Source of the DNA: Rhodococcus sp. 4CII
GTDB taxonomy: Bacteria > Actinomycetota > Actinomycetes > Mycobacteriales > Mycobacteriaceae
Direction: 5' to 3'
Assembly: GCF_014256275.1 (NCBI RefSeq)
Contig: NZ_JACCFE010000002.1
Span: 6,821,501-6,885,500 of the forward strand
Length of the DNA stretch: 64,000 bases
The notes under the pieces are model-generated. The model made no database searches. It saw nothing but the letters and a program-made list of their open reading frames with translations, and was not told where the DNA came from. Shown piece after piece: positions 56,570 to 64,000 of the stretch (its first letter is position 1; each line of letters starts with the position of its first letter). The translations under genes and the position numbers were made by a program.

Positions 56570-57073
56570 GTGACCAATCGCACGCTCGATAGCGCATCCC
56601 ACCGCAGTCGCTGGAGCCGGCTGCGTGCCGAATGGGGGCGGAATCTCGATGCGAGTGAGCAGGCGGCGGTGGTGTCGTGGGGCGCTTTCACGCTGACATT
56701 TGCGGTGGTGCGGGCGTTGACCCATTGGATCAGGGGCGGGCACGGACCGGCAGGGGGCGGGATGAGTGTCCACGGCCGCCATTTCCATCATTACAACCTG
56801 GGTATCGTCGCGTTGGCGGGGGTCGGGGCCGTGGCGGTGCGCGGCTCGGAGAAGCAACGCCACCACCCGACGGTGCCGATCTCGTATGGCGTCGGTACCG
56901 CGCTCGTCGTCGACGAACTGGCGTTGCTGCTGGACCTGGAGGACGTCTACTGGGCGAAGGAGGGGCGGACCAGCGTCGACGCCGCGGCGGTCCTCATCGG
57001 GCTCGGTGGACTGATGGCCGCGGGGTTCGAGTTCTGGCCCGCCGCCCGGCGTGTGCTCAGGGAGCAGGCGTAG
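56570..57073 (+). CDS. Small integral membrane protein, unknown function
   Basis: A protein of 167 residues starting at GTG 56570. Four hydrophobic segments are visible: VVSWGAFTLTFAVVRALTHW, YNLGIVALAGVGAVAV, PISYGVGTALVVDELALLLD and AAVLIGLGGLMAAGFEFW. Between segments one and two stands SVHGRHFHHYNLG, a His-rich loop that could bind metal or heme, and an acidic stretch DELALLLDLEDVYWAKEG follows. I do not recognise a named family. It is followed by about 330 bp without a gene before the BrkB-like protein. Confidence 0.75.
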   Translation: MTNRTLDSASHRSRWSRLRAEWGRNLDASEQAAVVSWGAFTLTFAVVRALTHWIRGGHGPAGGGMSVHGRHFHHYNLGIVALAGVGAVAVRGSEKQRHHPTVPISYGVGTALVVDELALLLDLEDVYWAKEGRTSVDAAAVLIGLGGLMAAGFEFWPAARRVLREQA

Positions 57074-57402
57074 GCGGAACTACTCCGGATAGCCCGGCCG
57101 CTCCCCACGGTTCGATGTCGTAGGCAGGGATGCAGTCGGGCCGACGGGCGCGCACGCGCTGCACGGCAGTGGTGACCGAACCCGAGGTCTCGTCGGCAAC
57201 GGCCTCGGTGACAGAGCGCGCTGACGCTGGGGACAGACGCGGTGCCTGGCGGTGGGTGGCACTGACTCGATCGACAGTTACTGCGGATGCCCGGCCGGTC
57301 GTGGTGGCGACAGGAGGACATCCCCGGGCCCGGTCGAGCTGCTGGTCGGCGGAGAATCGGGGTACGGACGGAGGGCGGTGCCGGGAGAGAAGGGTGCAGC
57401 GG
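57074..57402. other. Gene-less stretch
   Basis: 329 bp between two plus-strand genes. The open frame running into the following gene has no resemblance to a protein here. Probably holds the promoter of the YihY/BrkB gene; no consensus stands out. Confidence 0.35.
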
Positions 57403-58443
57403 ATGAACCGGGTGGAAGTGGTGGTGCGCCGGGTCGACCGTTTCCAGCAACAGCACACGGTGTTGGGGTTGCCGTTCGCGGTGGTGCAGAAGTTCGGCAA
57501 CGATCAGGCCGGCGGGAAGGCCACCATCATCGCCTACTACGGACTGTTCGCGGTGTTTCCGCTGCTGCTGCTGTTTTCCACGATCCTCGGGTTCGTCCTC
57601 GGCGGCCACCCGGACCTCGAACAGCGGGTGATCAACTCCGCTCTGGCCGACTTCCCGATCCTCGGCACCCAGCTACGCAGCTCCACCCACCCGCTGCGCG
57701 GCAACGGGTTCGCCCTCGCCCTCGGGATCCTCGGCGCTCTCTACGGTGCCCAGGGGCTCGGGCAGGCCGCGCAGAACGCGATGAACACGGTCTGGAATGT
57801 CCCGTTCAAGGACTGGCCCGGGTTCGTCGGCCGCCGGGTGCGGGGTTTGACGATTCTGGTGCTGCTCGGGGTCGGGATCCTGGTCTCGACCACGCTGGTC
57901 GGGTTCGCGCCCCGCTTCGGGCCGCTGTCGGGGGCGTGGACGTCGGTCGCCGCGGCGGGAGTCAACTTTGCGGTCTTCCTCACGTGCTTCACGGTGCTGA
58001 CCTCGAAAACGGTGCGGGTGCGGGACGTCGCCGTCGGAGCCATGATTGCCACCGTGTTCTGGGAGATCCTGCAGCGGATCGGGGACTGGTTCGTCCGCTA
58101 CACCCTCACCCACGCCACCGACGTGTACGGGTTCTTCGCGATCGTCCTCGGGCTGTTGTCCTGGCTGTATCTCGGTGCCCGGCTCACCCTGCTCGCCGCC
58201 GAGATCAACGTGGTCCTGCGGTACCGGCTCTGGCCCCGCTCGATGACCCAGCCGCCGTTCACCCCGCAGGACAAGACCGCGATGGAGTTGCTGGCGAAGA
58301 TGGAGGAACGCCGCCCGGAGGAAACGGTCGAGGTGGGTTTCACCCCGGAGGCCGATCGTCAACCCCTCGACCACCCCGGCACCGAAGACTCGACGGAGGG
58401 TCCCGACGACGCACGGAAGCCGGCGACACCCGAAACCACCTGA
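57403..58443 (+). CDS. YihY/BrkB-family membrane protein
   Basis: A protein of 346 residues with six membrane helices. DQAGGKATIIAYYGLFAVFP at the start is the signature of the YihY/virulence factor BrkB family, followed by YGAQGLGQAAQNAMNTVWNV and a last pair of helices ending in YGFFAIVLGLLSWLYLGARL. The family was once called ribonuclease BN by mistake; members are membrane proteins of unknown transport-like role. The C-terminal 65 residues are a charged cytoplasmic tail. I chose ATG 57403, with GAAGG about 10 nt upstream, over a longer open frame whose N-terminal 90 residues are not protein-like. Confidence 0.9.
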   Translation: MNRVEVVVRRVDRFQQQHTVLGLPFAVVQKFGNDQAGGKATIIAYYGLFAVFPLLLLFSTILGFVLGGHPDLEQRVINSALADFPILGTQLRSSTHPLRGNGFALALGILGALYGAQGLGQAAQNAMNTVWNVPFKDWPGFVGRRVRGLTILVLLGVGILVSTTLVGFAPRFGPLSGAWTSVAAAGVNFAVFLTCFTVLTSKTVRVRDVAVGAMIATVFWEILQRIGDWFVRYTLTHATDVYGFFAIVLGLLSWLYLGARLTLLAAEINVVLRYRLWPRSMTQPPFTPQDKTAMELLAKMEERRPEETVEVGFTPEADRQPLDHPGTEDSTEGPDDARKPATPETT

Positions 58444-58615
58444 TACCAATCCCTTTCCGGGTCGCGGAGACCACCGTTCCGGCGATGCACCGTTTTCGCC
58501 GTGCGCCGCGCACCTTCCCATGGTTCACCGCGGTATGCGCGGCCGCGATGCGAACCGTGTCGAATTCTGGAGAGAAGTGGCGATCGGTGTGGGCACGGTC
58601 GTCTACGGTGGGCGA

Positions 58616-59713
58616 ATGGCGGAGCGTGGTGCGCGTCCCAAGGTCCCCAAGGCGCGGAGACGGTTCCTGCGTGCGGTCCGGCATCTGTTCAGTCCGTTGC
58701 GGCCCGATGACTACCTCGAACTGATCAACCCGTTGTGGACCACGCGGGAGTTGCGCGGGCGGGTGGAGCGGATCGAACCGGCCGGCGCGGCCGCGGCCAC
58801 GGTGGTGATCCGGCCGGGTCACGAATGGGCCGGGCACCGGGCCGGGCAGTACGTGCGCCTCGGCGTGATCATCGACGGGGTCTACCACTGGCGCGCGTAT
58901 TCGCTGACGTCCGACCCGCACGCGGACGACGGTCTGATCAGTGTCACCCCGAAGGTGGTGCCCACCGGCACCGTCTCCCCGTACCTGGTCCGGCAGCTCG
59001 CCCCCGGCGACATCGTCCGACTCGGCGAGGTCGAGGGCGTGTTCACCCTTCCGGACCCGCTGCCGGACCGCCTGCTGTTTCTCAGCGCGGGCAGCGGCAT
59101 CACCCCGATCATCAGCATGTTGCGTCATCTGGACCACCACGACGCCCTCGGTGACGTGGTGGCCGTGCATTCGGACCGGACCGCCGAGCAGATCATGTTC
59201 GACTCCACGTTGCGCGAGTTGGATCGCCGCCGGGAGGGCTTCGACCTGCGGGTGCGGCTGACGGAGAAGGAAGGCCGCATGACGCCGGCTGAACTGGAGA
59301 CGCTGTGCCCCGATTGGCGTGAGCGTGAGGCGTTCCTGTCCGGGCCCGGGGAGATGCTCGACGCGATGGTCGAGCACTGGAAGAAGCACGGCGACCCCGA
59401 CAGGCTGCACCTCGAGCGTTTCCAGCCGATCATCGGCGGCGATGCCGGCGAAGGCTCTGGCGGAGCGATCCGTTTCCTGGAAAGCGAGATTGAAACCCAG
59501 TGCGATGGGGGTACCCCGATCCTGGTCGCTGGAGAAGAAGCAGGAGCCACGCTGCCCTACGGCTGCCGGATCGGGATCTGCCACACCTGCACCGGAACTC
59601 TGAAATCGGGGCGACTGCGCGACCTGCGCACCGGCGAGGTGGCCGACCTCGCCGGGCAGGTGGTGCGCACCTGCATCAACACCGCGGAAGGCGACATCGA
59701 GATCGAACTGTAA
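58616..59713 (+). CDS. Ferredoxin reductase with C-terminal 2Fe-2S domain (desaturase partner)
   Basis: A protein of 365 residues. An N-terminal segment (LFSPLRPDDYLELINPLWTT) is typical of the reductase that partners acyl-CoA desaturase DesA3. The FNR-type FAD domain carries RAYSLTSDP (residues 93-101), the NAD(P) domain LSAGSGITPIISML, and the C-terminal plant-type ferredoxin domain the cysteines of YGCRIGICHTCTG and VRTCINTAEGD. It passes electrons from NAD(P)H through FAD and the 2Fe-2S cluster to the desaturase encoded 21 nt downstream. ATG 58616 gives the family length; an upstream ATG at 58520 would add 32 residues. It corresponds to Rv3230c of M. tuberculosis in domain order and context. 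Confidence 0.92.
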   Translation: MAERGARPKVPKARRRFLRAVRHLFSPLRPDDYLELINPLWTTRELRGRVERIEPAGAAAATVVIRPGHEWAGHRAGQYVRLGVIIDGVYHWRAYSLTSDPHADDGLISVTPKVVPTGTVSPYLVRQLAPGDIVRLGEVEGVFTLPDPLPDRLLFLSAGSGITPIISMLRHLDHHDALGDVVAVHSDRTAEQIMFDSTLRELDRRREGFDLRVRLTEKEGRMTPAELETLCPDWREREAFLSGPGEMLDAMVEHWKKHGDPDRLHLERFQPIIGGDAGEGSGGAIRFLESEIETQCDGGTPILVAGEEAGATLPYGCRIGICHTCTGTLKSGRLRDLRTGEVADLAGQVVRTCINTAEGDIEIEL

Positions 59714-59734
59714 ATAGAGGAAGGAACCACTGAG

Positions 59735-61129
59735 GTGAGTATCGACGTCGAAAGCCCCCTCGCGCATTTGAGTGAGGACACCATCGAAGCGCTGGCCAAA
59801 GAGTTCGATGCCCTCCACGACGCGGTCTACTCCGACCTCGGTGAGCGCGACCGCCGCTATATCAAGAACGTGATCGCCGTCCAGCGGCAATTGGCGGTCG
59901 CCGGCCGGGTGCTGCTGCTGGGGTCGGCGTTCAAACCCGCTTGGCTGGCGGGCACCGCATGCCTGGGGATGGCCAAAATTCTCGAGAACATGGAGATCGG
60001 TCACAACGTCATGCACGGCCAGTGGGATTGGATGAACGACCCGGATATCCATTCCTCGTCGTGGGACTGGGACACCGCATCCACCGCGAAGGCATGGAAG
60101 CACTCGCACAACTACATCCACCACACCTTCACCAACATTCGTGGCAAGGACAAGGACCTCGGCTACGAGATCATGCGGATCGACCCCCATCAGAAGTGGC
60201 ACCCGGTCTACCTGGCGCAACCGTTCTACAACGTGCTGCTCATGGCCTTCTTCGAATGGGGAGTCGCGCTGCACGACATGGACCTCGAGGCCCTGCGGGC
60301 CGGCGAGAAATCGTGGTCCGAGGTCTGGGAGGACCTGAAGGGTATCGCCGGCAAAGCGCGGGCCCAGATCGTGAAGGACTACGTGGGCTGGCCGTTGGTC
60401 AGTGCCGGTGCGTTCGGCCTGGCCCAGCTCGCCTTTCGGGGCCGGATCGGTCAACCGAGGTCGTCGCGCATCGGGCGGCGACTGCGGGCGCTGCGCCCGA
60501 CCGGGCGATTGTCCACCATCGCCGACGTCCTCGACCGCACCGTCCCGGGCGCGGAACGCACGTTCCTGACCACCCTGGCGGCGGACGCCGTCGCGAACAT
60601 CATCCGCAACGTCTGGGCGCACGGGATCATCTTCTGCGGGCATTTCCCGGATCAGACCTACACGTTCAGTCCCGACGAGGTCGAGAACGAGTCCCGGGGC
60701 GGCTGGTACGTGCGCCAACTTGTCGGCGCCGCGAACATCGAGGGCAGTCCGTTGTTCCACATCATCAGCGGCAACCTCGGATACCAGGTCGAGCACCACC
60801 TCTACCCGGACATGCCCAGTACCCGCTACGCCGAGGTCGCCCCCAAGGTGCGCGAGATCTGCGAGCGATACGCACTGCCCTACAATTCCGGGCCGCTGGT
60901 GCAGCAGTGGACCATGGTGCACCGGACCATCCTGCGGCTCGCCTTCCCCGGCGGAACACCCCGCCCGAAGCCGGGCCCCTACCACGGTGAACTCGACCCC
61001 GATGGCACACCGGGGCCGAGTGAGGCGGCGCGGTTCCGGGAACGCGTTCCGGCCGGCAGCCCGGCGACGGGCCCCGAACACGACACCGGCGGTGTGGAGG
61101 TTTCCCCACCCCCGCGCGATAATCCATAG
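59735..61129 (+). CDS. desA3: Membrane acyl-CoA desaturase (DesA3-like)
   Basis: A protein of 464 residues of the membrane fatty acid desaturase family. The three histidine boxes that bind the di-iron centre are present: HNVMH (90-94), HSHNYIHH (123-130) and QVEHH. Hydrophobic segments precede and follow the boxes. In mycobacteria the homologue introduces the delta-9 double bond into stearoyl-CoA to give oleate, with electrons from the reductase encoded just upstream. The start is GTG 59735 after an AGGAAGGA ribosome binding site. The gene pair reductase-desaturase is conserved in mycolate actinobacteria. The C-terminal 60 residues are Pro/Gly-rich and disordered. Confidence 0.92.
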   Translation: MSIDVESPLAHLSEDTIEALAKEFDALHDAVYSDLGERDRRYIKNVIAVQRQLAVAGRVLLLGSAFKPAWLAGTACLGMAKILENMEIGHNVMHGQWDWMNDPDIHSSSWDWDTASTAKAWKHSHNYIHHTFTNIRGKDKDLGYEIMRIDPHQKWHPVYLAQPFYNVLLMAFFEWGVALHDMDLEALRAGEKSWSEVWEDLKGIAGKARAQIVKDYVGWPLVSAGAFGLAQLAFRGRIGQPRSSRIGRRLRALRPTGRLSTIADVLDRTVPGAERTFLTTLAADAVANIIRNVWAHGIIFCGHFPDQTYTFSPDEVENESRGGWYVRQLVGAANIEGSPLFHIISGNLGYQVEHHLYPDMPSTRYAEVAPKVREICERYALPYNSGPLVQQWTMVHRTILRLAFPGGTPRPKPGPYHGELDPDGTPGPSEAARFRERVPAGSPATGPEHDTGGVEVSPPPRDNP

Positions 61130-61149
61130 CCCCACCCCCACCATCCGGC

Positions 61150-61430
61150 CCGGCGAGGACTTGCCGACGGGTCCTGCCGGTTCCCGCACACCTGGGTGAA
61201 GACCAGCACCGCCCCGCCGCGGCCGTCGCCGGCGATCTCCCACCGCACCGCGGTGTCCCCGTCCCGATATTCGGGCAACCTGGGCGGGGTCACCGCGCCA
61301 GGCGTGGGGGACACCGCAAGCTCCTGAGCGCCCGCCACACCGCCGATCGGCCATGGTCGAGGTGGCGTTCCAGACGCAGCCGGGAGCGACCTGCTCGTCG
61401 ACGGTGACGACATCGGTCACAAGGTCATTC
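61150..61430 (-). pseudogene. SRPBCC (AHSA1-like) protein remnant
   Basis: One minus-strand frame reads PRLPEYRDGDTAVRWEIAGD and GRGGAVLVFTQV, which resembles the C-terminal strands of AHSA1/SRPBCC ligand-binding proteins (RWEL...DG...LVFTHTF). Upstream another frame has VVTVDEQVAPGCVWNATST. The pieces are not joined in one frame and the ends are unclear. The remaining sequence to 61,864 shows open frames on both strands but no protein I recognise. Confidence 0.35.
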
Positions 61431-61864
61431 CTCCGGCACCCCGACCTTCGGTTCGACACATCCATCCTTCCAAGACATCCGGCGAATGGACGGTCTTCTC
61501 GCTCGCCTTTGGGGCGTCCGGCCCGTGACGTCGACCGCGCCCGTACCGACGTCGGCGGCGGTGGTGACGTGGAGGATGTGTCCGACGGCGTCGGTGTCGA
61601 CGACATCTCCGACCATGTCCACCGTGTCCCCGACCGGAGTGATCCGGTGAGCCTCGTTACTGCCGGCGGTGACCAGGCTTTTGTCGTCGGGCGGTCATGG
61701 CCACCACACACTGGAAGATGGGGCGCCGGTGAATGACGAGCACGGTTCGTCCAGGGAAGGTGCCCTCCCGGGCGGTTGCGGTCGACGCGGGCGCTGGAAT
61801 CGCGTTGTCGTCGATGTGGTGTCCACCGGGACGGTCACCCGGGAGGTCCGAGCCGGCCGGGCGG
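61431..61864. other. Gene-less stretch
   Basis: About 430 bp with no supported gene. It may be the decayed upstream part of the SRPBCC locus. Confidence 0.35.
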
Positions 61865-63433
61865 TCAGTTCGGGACGAGTGCGGCCGGCAGGATCGGGGC
61901 GGTCAGGGGTGTGGCGCCGGGTATGCCGACCCGGACGAGGTTGTCGACGGCCGGGTGCGTGGCGCCGGCCGGCCCGGCGGCGTACGCGTCGAGGAGTCGA
62001 GTGGTGATGGCGCTGATGATGCGTACCACTTCCGGGGCGGCCGTCCCGGGTTTGGTGCAGCCCGGATCCAGTCCGCAGATCCACCACTGGGTGCCGGTGG
62101 AGAACACCGCGGCTCCACTCGGGGTGGTGTAGTAACTGGCGTCGGCGAAACCGGTTTTGCCCTGGCAGGTGAGCGGTGAATGGAACAACGCTTCGATCGG
62201 GCGCGGCGTCGGCACGTCCAGGTCGATCTGCGCGTACTCGTTGCCGACCATGCCCGGCAGTTTCTGCCTGTCGGCCACGATCCCGTCGAGGAGCCAGTTC
62301 TTCGCGTCGGACACCACCATGTCCGCCGTGACCGGGTTGCACTGGTAGTAGTTGCCCAGGATCACGCTCTCCGGCCGCGGATTCGGTGAGCTCCGCCATT
62401 CCTGGGTGGCGTCGAGCGGATGAGTCCTACTGGCCGGGTCCTCGTCGAAGGACTTGTAGTCGACCTCGACACGGTTCGCGCCCACCGGCGAATCCTCGAA
62501 CCGGATGTGCCGGTACATTTCGTTGCCGCCGAGGAACGCGAGGTTCACTCCCTGGTCGCGGGCGGCGGTGACGTTGTTGCGCATGTTCGCCGACCAGTAC
62601 TCGTCGTGCCCGAGGGTGATCACCGCCGCCGCCCCGTCCAGCAGGTGCGGGTCCGCGTGCAGATCGACGTCGGTGACATACCCGAGCGGACGCCCGGAGC
62701 GTTCGGCGAAGAGCAGGAACGGCATCTCGAAGTAGAGGAAGTCGCCAGCGCCCTGCATGGTGTCGGACTGGTAGGGGCGGTCGAAGCTGACCGCCCGGGA
62801 CCGTTCCGATTTCTTCCCGCTGGGGCTGTCGTAGAGGCTGTAGCCACCCCACCGGTTGTAGGCCTGCCAGGTGGTGACCGCGTTGACGACGACGATACGG
62901 CCGGCGTTCGACGGGGTCCGCACCGTGACCGGGACGAAGCGGCCGACGCCGGTGTCGCCGTCCAGTCGCAGCAGGTAGTCCCCTGGGTCCCACCCTTTGG
63001 TGTCGACGGTCAGGGTCGGCTGCCACTGGGCGGTGATGGTGTTGGTCGAGGGCTTTACCGCGGCGGCCGGTTGCTGCGATCCCGGGTGCGGATCCGACCG
63101 CCACACCTGGCGGGCCTCGGATCCGAGATAGTTCCCGATCCGGTAGGCGGTCACCGTGAAGGTGCGGGCGGTGGTCGAGACGTACAGGTGCAGCGGCTGT
63201 CCCGGGGTCACGCTCGTCTGATCGGCGTACCCCTCGATGGCGTGCTCGGAGCCCAGGTTCGCGATCCGCCAGTCCGGTGTCCCCTGAGGCGGCGGTGCGG
63301 CGGCCGCCTCAGGGGTGGACGTCGAGGCCTGCTCGGGTACCGCGTGCGGGGACATGGTCTGGCACGCAGCGACAACCCCAGAGACGAGCACGAGAACCGA
63401 GACGAGGACCGTGCGGCGGCGATGAGTGAGCAT
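61865..63433 (-). CDS. DMFase-beta-like lipoprotein
   Basis: A protein of 522 residues. From ATG 63433 the N terminus is a lipoprotein signal peptide (RRRTVLVSVLVLVSGVVAAC) with the lipobox VAAC. After a Pro/Ala-rich linker comes a beta-rich domain (GYADQTSVTPGQPLHLYVST, RIGNYLGSEARQVW, then LLRLDGDTGVGRFVPVTVRT) and a larger domain with QAYNRWGGYSLYDS, ITLGHDEYWSANMRNNV and FLGGNEMYRHIRFE. This is the arrangement of the N,N-dimethylformamidase beta-subunit family; HDEYW and the GGNE motif are typical. Whether it hydrolyses amides is unknown. A longer in-frame start at 63673 would add a second hydrophobic region, which I judge to be a separate remnant. Confidence 0.85.
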   Translation of the reverse strand: MLTHRRRTVLVSVLVLVSGVVAACQTMSPHAVPEQASTSTPEAAAAPPPQGTPDWRIANLGSEHAIEGYADQTSVTPGQPLHLYVSTTARTFTVTAYRIGNYLGSEARQVWRSDPHPGSQQPAAAVKPSTNTITAQWQPTLTVDTKGWDPGDYLLRLDGDTGVGRFVPVTVRTPSNAGRIVVVNAVTTWQAYNRWGGYSLYDSPSGKKSERSRAVSFDRPYQSDTMQGAGDFLYFEMPFLLFAERSGRPLGYVTDVDLHADPHLLDGAAAVITLGHDEYWSANMRNNVTAARDQGVNLAFLGGNEMYRHIRFEDSPVGANRVEVDYKSFDEDPASRTHPLDATQEWRSSPNPRPESVILGNYYQCNPVTADMVVSDAKNWLLDGIVADRQKLPGMVGNEYAQIDLDVPTPRPIEALFHSPLTCQGKTGFADASYYTTPSGAAVFSTGTQWWICGLDPGCTKPGTAAPEVVRIISAITTRLLDAYAAGPAGATHPAVDNLVRVGIPGATPLTAPILPAALVPN

Positions 63434-64000
63434 CGCAACATTGTGCCCGGTCACGGTGAGCTCCCCAGGGGTGGTGTGGCCGTATCCGGAAAACGCTCCA
63501 GGCGGCGCGAACCCGATTCGCCGAATGCGGTAGACCTCAACGATGGTCCCTGTTGCCACGACGAGCGCGAGGGCGGGGACGAGCGTCGTGAGCGGACGTG
63601 TCTGCCGCTCGCGGAGATGGACCGCGGTGACGGCCAGTGCGGGCAGGTAACCTGCCAACAGGGCGAGCACCACGGCTCCGAACAGCAGTCACTACGGGGA
63701 GGTGAACCCGGACACGCTCACCGCCGGTGCCCTTCCCCGCACACCGACGCGGTGCGAGTCGGTGCTCGGTGGGCCGGTAGGTATGGCACCACTTTACGAA
63801 GGTGTCGGGGCGCGAACTCCTGTCGCTGCCCGCCGGACCCCGACGGTGCGGGTTTCCGGTGCTCGCGCAGCATCTCGGTGGGGTCCCGTCCGAAATTCCG
63901 ATTCGACCGGGTCATGGTGTGCCTGATGCACAGCGTGGGGCCCGTCGGTCGGCGGCAACGAGTAGAACGGTGATTGTGAGAGATCAGGAGTTCTGCGGGT
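63434..64000. other. Right end: possible membrane protein remnant, no supported gene
   Basis: On the minus strand about 63,500-63,673 reads LAGYLPALAVTAVHLRERQT and LVPALALVVATGTIVEVYRI, similar to the last helices of small actinobacterial membrane proteins with a VYRIG ending (DUF2231-like); it is in frame with the lipoprotein gene but probably a fragment. From 63,680 to the end I see nothing coding and no RNA gene. Confidence 0.35.

Noticed and set aside
58340..61711. Minus-strand open frame of over 1,100 codons across the reductase and desaturase genes
   Set aside because: It is antisense to two well-defined genes with clear motifs, has no domain of its own and reflects GC-rich third-position bias.

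Overview
The window is high-GC actinobacterial DNA, most likely from Rhodococcus or a close mycolate-containing relative. The clues are an MspA-type porin, a TIGR03086 (mycothiol-linked fold) protein, a mycofactocin-type short-chain dehydrogenase, a DesA3-like acyl-CoA desaturase with its reductase, a UPF0182 membrane protein, and giant NRPS genes. No rRNA, tRNA, CRISPR array or intact insertion sequence was seen.

Left arm (1-24,100): a mosaic of small metabolic and regulatory genes. In order: the end of an MFS transporter with a pyridoxamine-oxidase-fold protein; a LysR gene divergent from a nitronate monooxygenase-LysR-MFS operon; a frameshifted PucR remnant; two tandem paralogous proteins; an amidohydrolase remnant; an NTF2-like lipoprotein; guanine deaminase; an S1C protease with PDZ domain; several small proteins; an MspA porin; a TrkA-type potassium channel divergent from a GT39 glycosyltransferase; a sigma-like factor; remnants of an IS110 transposase and a LuxR regulator; and UPF0182. 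A candidate 6C-type small RNA lies near 23,250-23,340. Two paralogous small proteins (9,881-10,234 and 23,746-24,090) recur in this arm.

Centre (24,291-55,525): an NRPS locus. One strand carries a type II thioesterase, a mycofactocin-type SDR overlapping it by ATGA, and a 967-residue NRPS protein (degenerate condensation domain, intact Thr-type adenylation domain, carrier protein). Tail to tail with this, overlapping by 22 bp, is a giant NRPS gene of about 26.7 kb (about 8,915 residues, seven modules, terminal thioesterase). The adenylation domain of module 2 has lost its A10 lysine and several other core motifs, while the small NRPS protein has an intact adenylation domain whose specificity code matches module 5. 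My main hypothesis is that the small protein supplies an amino acid in trans to module 2. The epimerisation and D-L condensation domains of modules 3/4 and 5/6 are nearly identical at the DNA level, which points to recent duplication or gene conversion. The first module carries an extra half condensation domain. The likely product is an N-acylated, TE-released peptide of six or seven residues with D residues at positions 3 and 5 (inference).

Right arm (55,526-64,000): a decayed gene with two nested tandem duplications, a small membrane protein, a YihY/BrkB membrane protein, the ferredoxin reductase-desaturase pair, a decayed SRPBCC-like fragment, and a DMFase-beta-like lipoprotein. Several genes in the window carry frameshifts; some could be sequencing errors.
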